Shown here one piece after another: positions 46,287 through 57,095 of a stretch of 64,000 nucleotides of DNA. The number at the start of each line of letters is the position of its first letter. The stretch's first letter is position 1. The translations under genes were made by a program, and so were the position numbers. The stretch spans positions 56,504,289 through 56,568,288 of the forward strand of contig NC_080043.1 in assembly GCF_012489685.1 (NCBI RefSeq). The letters run 5' to 3'. The notes beneath the pieces were generated by a model. It worked only from the letters and a program-made list of their open reading frames with translations, made no database searches and was not told the DNA's origin. This stretch comes from Lotus japonicus. Lineage: Eukaryota; Streptophyta; Magnoliopsida; Fabales; Fabaceae.

Positions 46287-49200
46287 TCATAACAATTCCT
46301 GTGACTTCCTCACACAGCGGCCAACCTTCTTCTTGAACTCATCTCTCGTATCTCTCCACTCTTTCTGCAACATAACATCACATGAGTCTCAGAAAAACTT
46401 AAAAGCAATTTTCAAAAAGTCAAGATTGAAGCACTTCAATCAGTCAAGAATAGCTATTTGTATTTCCAAAATGAGGGTTTCCCCAGAGTTAAATCCTGTA
46501 GTTCTGACAGTACTCAAACACACACATGCATCATATCCAAGCTGGTGCTGCTTTTTTTTAATGGTAGACGACACACTAGCTTCTATTTCGGGTCAAGGAT
46601 ATCAAGAATCATCTAGATAGGTCGAAAACAATGCCCAATATTTATCATCCAGGAACTAATTTTATCATGTTTGACATGATGCTAAAATTTAGGCTTGGCA
46701 ATCTCACCATGACGCCTGGTTTTCAACCTTGCCCTCAGTGAGACAGTAGGTGCACAGGGTGAGATTGTGCCACAGGTTAAAGTGAGTGCAGCTCAGTGGG
46801 TTAATCAATCTACCCTAACCTGAACCCCTTATATATAAATATCATGCCAAGTACCTTACTACTAAAGTCGTTGTTTCTTCATATTAAGTACGATGTTCCA
46901 GCAACATACTCATACTATGCCCAGCATTTTTTTTGCAAAATATTGGTTTCCTGAAATTTCTCACTCTAGACACAGTAACTATCTACTCATGTTCATCAGA
47001 ACTTAACAAGTATTAAGTACCTAATCATAAGGAAATGCCAACTGAAATCATTGGAGATTATAAAGCAGCAAATCAATCCAAGGTCACAAGTTTATTTTAA
47101 TGCTAGATGGAAGTCTTCTAAGTGAATAAGATAGCAAAATTGACAGAACTATCTGTTTGTCTTATCTTGTCTCGGAATAAGGAACATAAGACAAGTAAAC
47201 AAATCATGTAAATGAGAATAGTGATCAAACTTACCGCAGCTTCAACATTTGCAGGAGATTCATCATTAGGACTAGAAAGCATTGATATGATACTCAATAC
47301 TATACTTTCTACCTGCAAGATAGCATATATTTTATCATTCATAAGTAGGTATTAAACAGATTTACAAGTAGGGAGCATGTCAAATCACTACTAGTGGACA
47401 AGAAGTGGCATATCATTTCCCCAGGAAATCCAGCAAAGATATTAACGGAAAACTATAGCCTTGAAATTTTTAACAATCCAAATTAGTTTTGAGGCATTAA
47501 ATGTGTTTACAAGCACTTAAGCTAATTTCTATTTATTTGATAAATAATGTTGGGAAGCTCCTCCTTCAACCTACTGTTTACTTTCGGGCTTCCATAAGCT
47601 CTTACAAACTCCAAAGTCAAAAGAACTGAAACCATCAACACCACTCATGAACTATATTCAGAGACTAATACAGTCAACATTGCATAAATGGTACTTCATG
47701 TAGTCATGGACTCATGGTAGGATGGAACTCTACATACCACATACTTCCAATGAAAAGGAAAATATTAGTCAACTAGGTCTTTAAATTTAATTTTCTAAAT
47801 GCTAACTCTCATCCTAGATTTATCTTTCATATTTATTATAGCGTTACAAGCGGGATCTCCTCCACATTGTTCTGAAACAAAGGAACCACCAGAACCACAA
47901 GACGAAGCCTAGCATACAATATCATTATGTGATTAGCTTCTGCCACATATATGAACACTAAATCTCACCATAAACACACACGCAGAGTTCAGTAAATTGC
48001 ACAAAGTAATATGTAGACTATACATTTAGGGAATAAAAGAATAGATGAAAAAAATCAGTATTTCTTTAAGTATCTTTCACTGCAGGAGAGCATTGAAGTA
48101 AGAAACCCTTCAGATTATGCATATCATGCACATACCAAAACAACAGGAGGAAAATTAGTAAACAATTATATCATATGGGTTGGGTGTACATTTACAAGTT
48201 TTAACTTGATTACTAGACAAAGCACTCTGAAGGGACACTCAACAATTTCTACAACTGAGTTAATTTAGTCAGCAATACCAAAGCCAAGACACCAAATGAA
48301 TAATCAATGGAGGAATTCTCATTTTTGAATCCAATAAATTGATTGATGGTTTTATGTTTTCACTTACTGTATGAACAGGTGTCCATCGCTCACTTGCAAG
48401 CTCATAACCATTTGGGTCATCACCAGGAGGGTGAAGAATAGATATGCAAACCCGTCCATCAGGATATACTGTGAATAGAATAGAATCATTTAGCTGAGGT
48501 GAATTAGAAAGATAAAAAAATGAGAACAAGAAGAAAGCAGATATAAAATGAAAAAGACCAACCATTGGGATGCCACATCTCTGAGGTGAATTTCACTGTT
48601 GGTGGGCTATTTGGGTAGTTAGATGGAAAGCTCATGATGGCATTGAAAAACCCCCCCTCACTACAAGAAGTTTAAATTGAAGAACAAAACAGCTGAGTGG
48701 TCAGTAAAAAATAGCAACTTCAGAGCATTTTCCAAAACAAGAACAAGAAGAAAACCTACATCTTGGGCAAAGCCTAGTTAAAACTAACTGAAACCAACTA
48801 AGAACAACACCCAGAATTAACAGCACAACCATATATAATAATATAAAAGAGAAAAATATCATCTTTTACAACTAAGAAGCCACAACATATTTTCCCCCAT
48901 CATAATCAATTCTACTATAATGAAAAGCTCAATATTCAATCTCCCTTTTTTCCATAGGAATCAAGAATCAAATAAACCAGAAGAAAGGCTCACTCACACA
49001 AGAACTACCTTACTGAATTCATCATCATGATATTAGGGCAGCAGACAGTAAACAATCACGCCAATTCAAAAAGAAAGAAAAACAAACACAAAACCCAAGC
49101 AATCCAACCAATAAAAATTGCAGTTAAAAACGCGATCTTTAGGGCAAAACCCAAAACCCCAATTGACAGAATCAAAGAAATCATCATCAATCACTGTAAA

Positions 49201-49517
49201 AACACAGCCCCAGGCAACAAAATTGTGAAATTATACGAAGAAGGGTATTGAATTTCAAAACAAAGAGCTTACTATAGAGTATCAGGAGGGCCAATTATGG
49301 TAACGCTCCATTCAAAAACGTTGCTATCGTCGACCAAACCGGCGGAAAAGCCATCGACAGGGTTCTTGGAAAGATCTGCAACGAAAAGGGAGGAAGAGGG
49401 TGAATCAATCAAAATCGATGAAATCAATCAAAGAAGCAATCTTAGAGAGAAAGAGGGTTTGATTTTGATACCTCTGAGCTGTTTTTGAAGGAGGAGGCTT
49501 GCTTGGGATGAAGCCAT
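46287..49517 (-). CDS. Ubiquitin-conjugating enzyme E2, UBC7/13/14 type (6 exons, 167 aa)
   Basis: Accepts ubiquitin from E1 on a catalytic Cys and passes it on with an E3; the group is related to animal UBE2G and works in protein degradation. Exons on minus: 49472-49517, 49273-49375, 48563-48660, 48368-48468, 47235-47312, 46287-46364. Lengths sum in frame to 167 codons plus stop, and every junction is GT-AG. The protein starts [20 protein letters not shown]. It has the HPN motif (WHPN, His near 80) and Cys near 90 in [20 protein letters not shown]; the acidic insertion after the Cys marks this E2 group. [14 protein letters not shown] follows, and the C-terminus is RKSQELL. The gene looks intact. 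The ATG at 49517 is preceded by a GA microsatellite leader. Confidence 0.96.
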
Positions 49518-49604
49518 CAAGAGAGAGAGAGAGAGTTGAGGGCTTTGTGAGATTGTGAATGTGTAGAGAGCAAACAAGAGAGAACACCAAAAAGCCCACA
49601 CTTT

Positions 49605-49615
49605 GGTTATTTATA
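49605..49615 (-). promoter_or_regulatory. TATA box of the UBC gene
   Basis: Minus-strand TATAAATAACC lies about 90 bp upstream of the start codon at 49517, a normal plant spacing. Confidence 0.6.
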
Positions 49616-49854
49616 CTGTGAATGTGATGGTATTTATATTATGTATGTAACCAAGTATATATGTAACGTAAATATAGATATAGATACACCAAAGACAAAG
49701 AGAAAGAGTGTAAGTAAATCCTAACCTATGGCTATGAGCAATGCTGTTGAATTTGTAGTGTTTAATGTTGAAATGGGTATGTAATGGTGTTTAATGGAAG
49801 TGTTGAAAGTTGAAAGGGGGAAAGAGGAGTTAAAAAAATTCAACACTTGTGAAA

Positions 49855-50060
49855 CCTGCGCTCGGTGACACGTGGCACGGCCTGGTTGGTGACCGCCAGG
49901 CGCGTGCCACACACGCGCCGACAAGGCGCGTAACGCTGTAGGCTTGGCAGCGTGTGGGTCCCAGGGCATCCGGTAGTGGGACGCGTGGCACGCGTCTGTT
50001 GGGCACCGACAGGCGCGTGCACGCACGCACCTGAGGAGAGAGAGAGGGCCTGCAGTGTTA
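49855..50060. repeat. GC-rich palindromic block in the Harbinger 5' region
   Basis: Contains repeated and inverted GGCGCGTG / CACGCGCC units (for example AGGCGCGTGCC, ACACGCGCC, AAGGCGCGT, AGGCGCGTGCACGC) in an otherwise AT-rich setting. Copy 2 has a similar block at about 54385-54500. Possibly transposase-binding or promoter sequence (inference). Confidence 0.75.
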
Positions 50061-50184
50061 CACGTGTCACATTTTTATTCATCCGGGCGATTTTTGTTTA
50101 TCCTAATCTTTCCAACTCAATTATTTCATTTAAAAAAAATTTTAAATTTAAAAAAATTACCAAAATTCATGATTTTTTTTTCTC

Positions 50185-50192
50185 TATAAATA
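50185..50192 (+). promoter_or_regulatory. TATA box of Harbinger ORF1, copy 1
   Basis: TATAAATA within TTCTCTATAAATAGAGACTT, conserved at 54596-54603 in copy 2, about 100 bp upstream of the ORF1 ATG in each. Confidence 0.65.
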
Positions 50193-50289
50193 GAGACTTG
50201 GTTCGTTTGATTTGGACACAGAAAAAAAAACCAAGTTTTCCATCATCTTATTCATCTATTTATCCTTCTATTATCCTCTTTGCTTTGAA

Positions 50290-51485
50290 ATGGATCCCAA
50301 CAAGTACCATTTCAACACCCAGAATTCTTCTAACCAAATTTCCAACAATTATCAACATCCAAATCAGTTTCCCAACTACCAAAATCCCAACATTTATCAA
50401 CATCCAATTAAATTTCCAACCACCAAAATCCCAACAATTATCAACATCCAAATCAAATTTCCAACTACCAAACTCCCAACAATTATCAAGATCCAAATCA
50501 ATCCAACTACCAAAATCACAACAATTTTCAATATCCAAATCAATTTCTCAACCAACGTCCTCATCCCCATCATGGATCTATGTTCAGATATCAATCTCCA
50601 ACACCGCCGTCTAATGATGGTGCACCTGAATTTCCCGAATTTTCAACACAAATGACTCTTGGTGGCATGACAGCTGGTAATGATGCCACTCCAAATGAAG
50701 AGGATTCAACTCCTACAAGCAGGAGAAGTCACTTACTAGCATGGAACACTGATCAAAATATGGTGTTAATTAGTGGGTGGCTTAAATATGGAACAAACAG
50801 TGTTGTCGGGAGAAACCAAAAAGGAGAACCATTTTGGGGTCAAATTGCTGAGTATTGTAATCAGCATTGCTCATTCGATCCTCCGCGGGATGGAAATGCA
50901 TGTCGAAACCGTTATAATTATATGAGCAAGCAAATAAATAAATGGATTGGCGCTTATGATGGCACTAAGCGTATGGAACGAAGCGGTTGGTCGGATAATG
51001 ATATTTTGACCCAAGCGCAAGAATTATACGCAGATGGGAAGAAGGGTCAATTTAATTTGATGGCAGAATGGAAGGCTCTCCGTGATCAACCACGTTACTG
51101 TAGTCAAGCAGGAGGAAATGTTGGCTCAGGAAGTAGTGGATCTAAGAGATCTCGCGAGAGTGATGCATGTGGCTCAAACTCTATAGGATCGATTCCTCGT
51201 CCAATGGGTAGGGATGCAGCTAAAAAAAAGGGTAAAAAGAAGAGCACAACAGCTGCCTTGGAGGCGATGGAGAAAGATTGGGCTGAATACAAACAAGTCA
51301 AGGAGATAGAGGTTGAACAATTGAAGCAGATAGCATCGATGCAACAAGAGGCTAATAAATTGAGGAAAGAGGAGACTGAAGCTAAGAAAATGGAATTATT
51401 TCTAAAGTTAAGTGAAGAGGAGCATCTCAGTGACCAGAAGAAAGAGCTGTTGAAGCGGTTGTCCCAAGAGCTCTTTGGAAATTAA
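50290..51485 (+). pseudogene. Harbinger ORF1, Myb/SANT-like protein
   Basis: Partner DNA-binding protein that in PIF/Harbinger elements helps bring the transposase to nucleus and ends. The ATG at 50290 (MDPNKYHFNTQNSS) opens an Asn/Gln/Pro-rich N-terminus matching copy 2. The frame then slips inside a 40-45-bp degenerate tandem repeat (about 50370-50560). From 50580 the frame is open to 51485. The Myb/SANT-like domain includes LAWNTDQNMVLISGWLKYGT, GEPFWGQIAEYCNQHC and CRNRYNYMSKQINKWIGAYD. A basic AAKKKGKKKSTTAALEAME stretch and a charged coiled coil (NAM-associated type) end it. It may still be translated from the ATG at 50580. Confidence 0.82.
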
Positions 51486-51833
51486 TTGTATGTAGTGTTT
51501 GCTTTATTAATTCTCAAGTGGTGTCAAGTCTGTAGTGTTTGCTTTAATAATTTGTCAGTGTTGTCAAGTCTGTAGTGTTTGCTTTATTAATTTTCAAGTG
51601 GTGTCAAGTCTGTACTGTTTACTTTAATAATTTGTCAGTGTTGTCAGTGGCTTTAATGTATGGGTTACCGAGTTTGAATATGTATCACTCAATTCGAATT
51701 TAATCCGATAATTAACTATAGTTCATATTATTTCGTATCCGTCAGTGTCCACCATTCAATTTATCTATACATATGGACTCATAGATCCACCATTCAATGT
51801 ATCTCTTCCCATCTACTTCAAATTTCACAAAAA

Positions 51834-53116
51834 ATGGATCCACCAGAGTTTGATCTCGAAGCATACCTTGAAAAAAGTGAGAGAGAAGACACTTATATAC
51901 TCAATCGATTTAGGGATCGTCGAAATCTAATATTGGAGGATAGTGCACCTCGTGGTAGAAAACATCTCAGTAGAGATCATGCAGGGGCAAACCGAAGGCT
52001 AATTGACGACTACTTTGCCAATGAGCCTACATACGACAATGGAATATTCCATCGCCGGTACCGGATGCAAAAACATGTTTTCCTTGGAATCGTTGCGGAC
52101 CTTTCAAGTAGTGACAACTACTTCACCCAACGAGTTGATGCAGCGAAGAAAGAAGGTATATCGCCCTTAGCAAAATGCACCACAGCAATGCGGATGTTAG
52201 CATATGGTGTGGCAGCAGATGCAGTCGATGAGTACATCAAAATAGGAGAGACTACAGCATTGGAGTGTTTACGTAGATTCTGTAAAGGAATCATACGATT
52301 GTATGAGCAAGAGTACATGAGAGCACCAACCCAAGAGGATCTGCAAAGAATACTACAGGTTAGTGAAATGCGGGGGTTCCCAAGCATGATCGGGAGTATT
52401 GACTGCATGCACTGGGAGTGGAAAAATTGTCCTAAAGCATGGGAAGGTCAATTTGCTAGAGGGGATAAGGGAACCAACACAGTTATTCTTGAAGCAGTTG
52501 CATCTCCTGATCTTTGGATCTGGCATGCCTTTTTTGGATGTCCGGGAATGTTGAACGATATAAACGTTCTAGACCGGTCACCAGTGTTTGATGAATTGGA
52601 ACAGGGAAACGCTCCAAGTGTGAATTTCATCGTGAATCAACGTCCCTATAATATGACATACTATCTAGCTGATGGTATCTACCCTTCTTATCCAACTTTC
52701 GTCAAATCTATTAGACTTCCTCAAAGTGAACCCGATAAGTGCTTTGCAAAACATCAGGAGGGATGTCGGAAGGACATCGAACGTGCATTTGGAGTGCTTC
52801 AAGCTCGTTTTAAAATCATCCGTGAACCAGCTTGTGGGACATAACTGATTTGGGTATCATCATGAGGTCATGCATCATATTACATAATATGATTGTTGAG
52901 GATGAACGAGATTCATATGCCCAACGCTTGACCGATTTTGAGCAAGCTGAGGGAAGTGGATCTAGTACACCACAACCATACTCGACCGAGGTGTTACCCG
53001 CTTTTGCGAATCATGTGCGTGCTAGATCCGAGTTCCGTGATCCAAAAGTCCATCACGAACTGCAAGCAGATCTAGTGAAGCACATCTGGGCAAAGTTTGG
53101 AATGTATCATGATTAA
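51834..53116 (+). pseudogene. Harbinger DDE transposase, one frameshift
   Basis: Cut-and-paste transposase of the PIF/Harbinger superfamily (DDE_Tnp_4 / plant transposon protein). ATG at 51834 (MDPPEFDLEAYLEKSERED). Visible catalytic blocks: GSIDCMHWEWKNCP (first Asp), GCPGMLNDINVLDRSPVFD (second Asp) and CRKDIERAFGVLQARFKIIR (Glu). The frame ends prematurely at about 52844. Its continuation lies in another frame from 52832 (WDITDLGIIMRSCIILHNMI, then HIWAKFGMYHD at 53116). One small indel near 52830 therefore separates an otherwise complete protein, suggesting recent inactivation. Confidence 0.9.
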
Positions 53117-53931
53117 ATATGCTTTGTATCGTACTAATTACATTATTTGTGTGTTTAGTTTGTTGTCTTGCATTTTAAGTTAAGAAAATTAAATAAATTA
53201 TTGTGTGCTTAGTTTGTTGTCTTGCATTTTAAGTTAAGCAAATAAAATATATTATTGTGTGCTTAGTTTCTTTTCTTCCATTTGAAGTTAATAAAATAAA
53301 ATAAATTATTGTGTATATTTTTTTAAAAAAATATTAAATTGTTAAGTGTTTAATTTAATTTACGTTAAAAAATTACGTTAATTTAATTTAATTTAAAATA
53401 ATAAAAAAAAACATTAAATTAAATTAAATCAATAATAGTTTATTTAATTTAATTTTTATCGAAAATTTTAATTTTATGAAATCATGAAAAGAAAAATATA
53501 AAATTAAATCAAAATATGAAATAAAAAAAGTGGTGGGGTAGGGGGTAGGGTGTTGAATGAAAAACCATTGGAGTGAGTAAAAGTTGAATGAAGTGTTGAA
53601 CTGGAGAGAGAAGGTGATGTGGAGTGTTGGGAAGAGAAAAAGTGGAGTGTTGAGGGTGTTGAATGTTGAAACCATTGGAGATGGTCTTATAAGTAATAAT
53701 GCTTGATTGAGTTTGAGTTTTGATTCCATGCCATGTCAGAGGCCTTCATGCTTTTCACGTCAGCATTGGGGCCATTTTTTTATGCGGTGGCCACTTTTTT
53801 TTTATCATACAAGGGGCTAAAATCTCAAACGAACCCATAAGTAAAGGGTGTTACAAGAGTCCTCTTTAATTATTATAATAAATTATTATAATTTATAATA
53901 AATTATTGTCATTTTTAATTTAATCTTTTAT

Positions 53932-54121
53932 CCTATTTTTTGGTTTTGATCAAGGTATCCCCACAGCCGACAGCCATGAGACTAATCTCTCGCCCCACGG
54001 TCAGCGCACTAAGCGGTAGGGTGCTGGCCAACAAGTTTTTTCTATTCGCAAGAGTTGGGATTCGAACCCCAACCACTTGCTTAAAGGATAAAGTGCTGAA
54101 TCATTACACCAACCCACTTGG
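53932..54121 (-). mobile_element. tRNA-derived SINE with 12-bp TSD
   Basis: TTAATCTTTTAT is present exactly at 53920-53931 and 54122-54133. On the minus strand the 190-bp body starts CCAAGTGGGTTGGTGTAATG (A-box-like region). It has a B-box GGTTCGAATCC about 50 bp in, and ends with an A-rich GATCAAAACCAAAAAATAGG tail. This is the structure of a Pol III tRNA-derived SINE. Confidence 0.85.
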
Positions 54122-54222
54122 TTAATCTTTTATATTCTAAATAATCAACTAAAAATGAAGAATTAGCGTATTTTTGTGCTGAAGCATGTTGACAACTTTA
54201 AGCCAATTTGATTCACATATAA

Positions 54223-55301
54223 GACCATGTACAATGGCATGTTGAATGCCATGTTGAAACATGTTGAGAGTTGTTGAAACCATGCAATGGTTGGTTGAAA
54301 GCTGTTGAAAGTGGGAAAATGTTGAACCGGTTCAACAAAGTTGAGAGGAGCATCCGGAGCCACGTGGCAGCTCCGGATTGGAGAGAGCAAGGCGCGTGCA
54401 CGACACGCGCCGACAAGGCGCGTCGCGTGTCAGTGGGAGAGGAGAGAGAAGACCGAGTGGGTGAGGATGGGACGCGTGGCAGTGTCCCATTGGCCAGCCG
54501 GATTTTTTTTTTTAAAAAACTTTAAACTGAATTATCTTGTTGAAAATGTTTTTTTTTTTTTTTTTTTTTACCAAAATTCATAACTTTTTTTTCTCTATAA
54601 ATAGAGACTTGGTTTGATAGATTTGGACACAGAAAAAAAAACCAAGTTTTTCCCCATCTTTATTATCTCTCTCACCATCTTATTATCCTTCTATTAGCAT
54701 TTGTTTTGAAATGGATCCCAACAATCACCATTACAACACCCAAAATTCTTCAAGCTACCCAATTTCCAACCAAAATCCCAACAACTATGAAGATCCAAAT
54801 CAATTTTCTTACCCACGTCCTCAAAATCCCACCAATTATCAAGTCCCACATCAATTCTCCAACCAACGTCCTCAAAATCCAAACTATTTTCAAGTCCCAC
54901 ATCAATTCTCCAACCAACATCCTCAAAATCCAAACTATTATCCAGATCCAAATCAGTATTCGAACCAGTCATCATTTGTTCCAAACTTTCATCCATCTTA
55001 TGGATCTGTGAGATATCCATCTCAAACACCCCAGTCTAGTGGTTATATGCCAATGGTTCGTGCAAATTTTCCTAGTGTTGATGGACCGGAATTTCCGGAA
55101 TTTTCAACACAAGTCAATCTTGGTGACGGGTCAGCTGATAATGAAGTCAATGAAGTCACTCCTAAGAGCAAAAAAACGCATGCACCCGCATGGAACACTG
55201 CACAAAATATGGTGCTAATTAGTGGGTGGATTAACTGTGGAACAAGCAGTGTTGTGGGGAAAAACCAGAAAGGAGAAACATTTTGGAGAGATATTGCTGA
55301 G
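54223..55301 (+). mobile_element. PIF/Harbinger transposon copy 2, 5' part
   Basis: Starts GACCATGTACAATGGCATG after TAA (54220-54222), matching the terminus of copy 1. It shares with copy 1 a GC-rich block, the leader TTCTCTATAAATAGAGACTT and an ORF1 start. Interrupted at 55301 by the Tekay element; the rest lies beyond the window. Confidence 0.85.
54711..55301 (+). pseudogene. Harbinger ORF1 copy 2, truncated by Tekay insertion
   Basis: ATG at 54711 opens MDPNNHHYNTQNSSSYPISN, an Asn/Gln/Pro-rich region with repeated QNPN and HQFSNQ units. It then has DGPEFPEFSTQ and the start of the Myb/SANT-like domain (PAWNTAQNMVLISGWINCGT, GETFWRDIAE). At 55302 the Tekay LTR begins, and the host 5-mer is CTGAG (55297-55301). 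Unlike copy 1, the N-terminal repeat region is still in frame here. Confidence 0.88.
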
Positions 55302-55787
55302 TGTAACACCCCGATTTCGGTGGCGTCACTTTAGTAACCAAAATAAACTTAATGCGGAAAAACGTGAATATTTTTTTTCGATAATAACTAAGACAAGACT
55401 GAATTAAATAAAACCCAACAATAACAATAATCAGAACTAATATACAATATATAGACAGCCCCCGCTGTAGTAGTAACCTCGTCACGAGTAAACCTCCAGT
55501 GACGGTAATAGAAGAGTAGCGCCCGTAGGCAATATATACAAACCAAATGAAAAGGGTGAAGTGCCCGCAACACCATCCCTCAAAACTGAGAATCAGCTGA
55601 CCCAATGGTCTGAAAATAAGACCTCCTAAGTCCAACCAACTCTCTGTGATTCCCGTAAGGAAACCACACAAAAAGCTATAGGCGGATCTACCCTGTCCCC
55701 TAAGTAACAAATGAAGCAAGACTGTCAGAGCTAAAACTCTACTCCTACACTAATCCTAACTCGAGGAGCTCATACCAACACTCAAAA

Positions 55788-56318
55788 CTATGTGCTAGCA
55801 TGATCGTCGTCTGAATCAGAATCCAGAACGACCAAGTCTACTAACCCTATCCGTCCTCCCCTCGCAACCGCAGTGCGCTCCGATGCTGGACTCACGGGCT
55901 TAGGGCCCGAACCCTGATCATCAATGATCGCAACGGAGGGTGCACTAGACCCTGCCGAAGGCACTCCCACTGGAATCTCCTCTGAGGGATCCTCCTCCTC
56001 TGAAGATGACGGTGGCGGCGGTGCTCCTCCGAATCCTGGTCCGCAGTGAACCCCCGGTGGCAAGTTGAAGCTGATAGAGCATCGCCTCAACACTCCTGAC
56101 CTCAAGAGTCCTCCACTGTCCACGTGATCCTCCATGATACGCCCCGAATACGTCGCTCGGTGGCTCGCGGGGTCAACCACCCACGACCCGGGGTCGTCCT
56201 GATCGATCATCTCATACCTAATCCCCCCCGAAGGGTGGACCATGGTGTACCAGTCCGCAATATTCATCTGACAAAAGGCGTTGTCCGCCAAAACACACAC
56301 AGAAGACGCGAGGGTCAA
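55788..56318 (-). CDS. LTR-resident ORF, unknown 176-aa protein (3' LTR copy)
   Basis: Open frame on the element's sense strand, MTLASSVCVLADNAF to VVLDSDSDDDHAST. It has an N-terminal half with HPSGGIRYEM, GSWVVDPASHRATYSGR and CSISFNLPPGVHCGPGFGG, a PPPPSSSEEEDPSEE linker and an acidic end. It lies downstream of the LTR TATA box and so would be in the transcribed leader of the 5' LTR. No family recognised; not a gag domain I can identify. It is broken or shortened in both solo LTRs. Whether it is translated is unknown. Confidence 0.45.
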   Translation of the reverse strand: MTLASSVCVLADNAFCQMNIADWYTMVHPSGGIRYEMIDQDDPGSWVVDPASHRATYSGRIMEDHVDSGGLLRSGVLRRCSISFNLPPGVHCGPGFGGAPPPPSSSEEEDPSEEIPVGVPSAGSSAPSVAIIDDQGSGPKPVSPASERTAVARGGRIGLVDLVVLDSDSDDDHAST

Positions 56319-56939
56319 CTCTAAAGAACTATGTAGATAATAAACCCAATAGGTACAAATAATAGATAGCCACTTAGGCTTATAACTAGAGATATCATTC
56401 CTAGGGTTGCATGTTCCACAGAATCATAATGACAATAATAACATTTAGCATGTTCCAAGTAAGTTTATCAAATAGCAACCACACTCATCAACTAAGTCAG
56501 TATGCATGTTGCGTGATATGTATGCAGGTTAACCCAGTCAACCAATATGCAATCCGGAAACGGATGGACATCATCGGATCAGCCCTTCACCAGCCACGGT
56601 GGTGCCATTTCGGCCCGTGATGTCTCTTACTCCCACTGGGTAGTCAGATCAGCAGTAAACCCGTAGGTCTGCCATTTCGGTCTGCTACAAGAGACGTCTA
56701 CAAACGCTCTTTCACGGCATTCCGGGTCTTATGACCATTTTGGAAACCGACGAGGTCCAGAGTACGTCCTGTGTTAATACCTCATTAATGTTGCATGTAT
56801 GCAAAATGATTAGTCAAACAACGTCTCCGACCTCACTCGACACGTCGCCACGTGTTCTAGGGAAGTTAAAGTCTCTAAAAGCTTACCCTAAGGTAAAGTC
56901 GATTCTGCGACCAAAAGACACACTTCATAACGACACATA

Positions 56940-57095
56940 GCTGCTCCAACAGCACCACAACACACGCTGCTCCAACAGCACAATAACACACGCTGCTCCA
57001 ACAGCACAACAATAAACGCTGCTCCAACAGCACAACATCAAACGCTGCTCCAACAGCACCACATCAAACGCTGCTCCAATAGCACAATGACAACA
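56940..57095. repeat. 26-bp minisatellite, 6 units, in Tekay LTR
   Basis: GCTGCTCCAACAGCAC units start every 26 bases from 56940. The same array is at 62744-62899. Solo LTR 1 has two or three such units (about 10070-10125), and solo LTR 2 has one (about 33465). Confidence 0.92.

Larger units (their letters stand above)
49725..53686 (+). mobile_element. PIF/Harbinger transposon, copy 1
   Basis: Carries the two genes typical of the superfamily in order: a Myb/SANT-like ORF1 (50290-51485) and a DDE transposase (51834-53116). The right end is the reverse complement of GACCATCTCCAATGG (53686), followed by TTA (53687-53689). The left end near 49725-49730 (GGCTATGAGCAATGC) is a diverged inverted match, and its exact boundary and duplication are unclear. 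Between 53117 and 53686 the DNA is very AT-rich and non-coding. Confidence 0.85.

Noticed and set aside
49952..50614. A 220-codon frame through the Harbinger leader and repeat
   Set aside because: It runs through the GC-rich block, the TATA box and the AT-rich leader. The true ORF1 start at 50290 is supported by the matching start in copy 2.
54035..54121. tRNA-like sequence considered as a tRNA gene
   Set aside because: Box A and box B are present on the minus strand, but no complete cloverleaf is visible. The 190-bp body with A-rich end and 12-bp duplication identifies a SINE.
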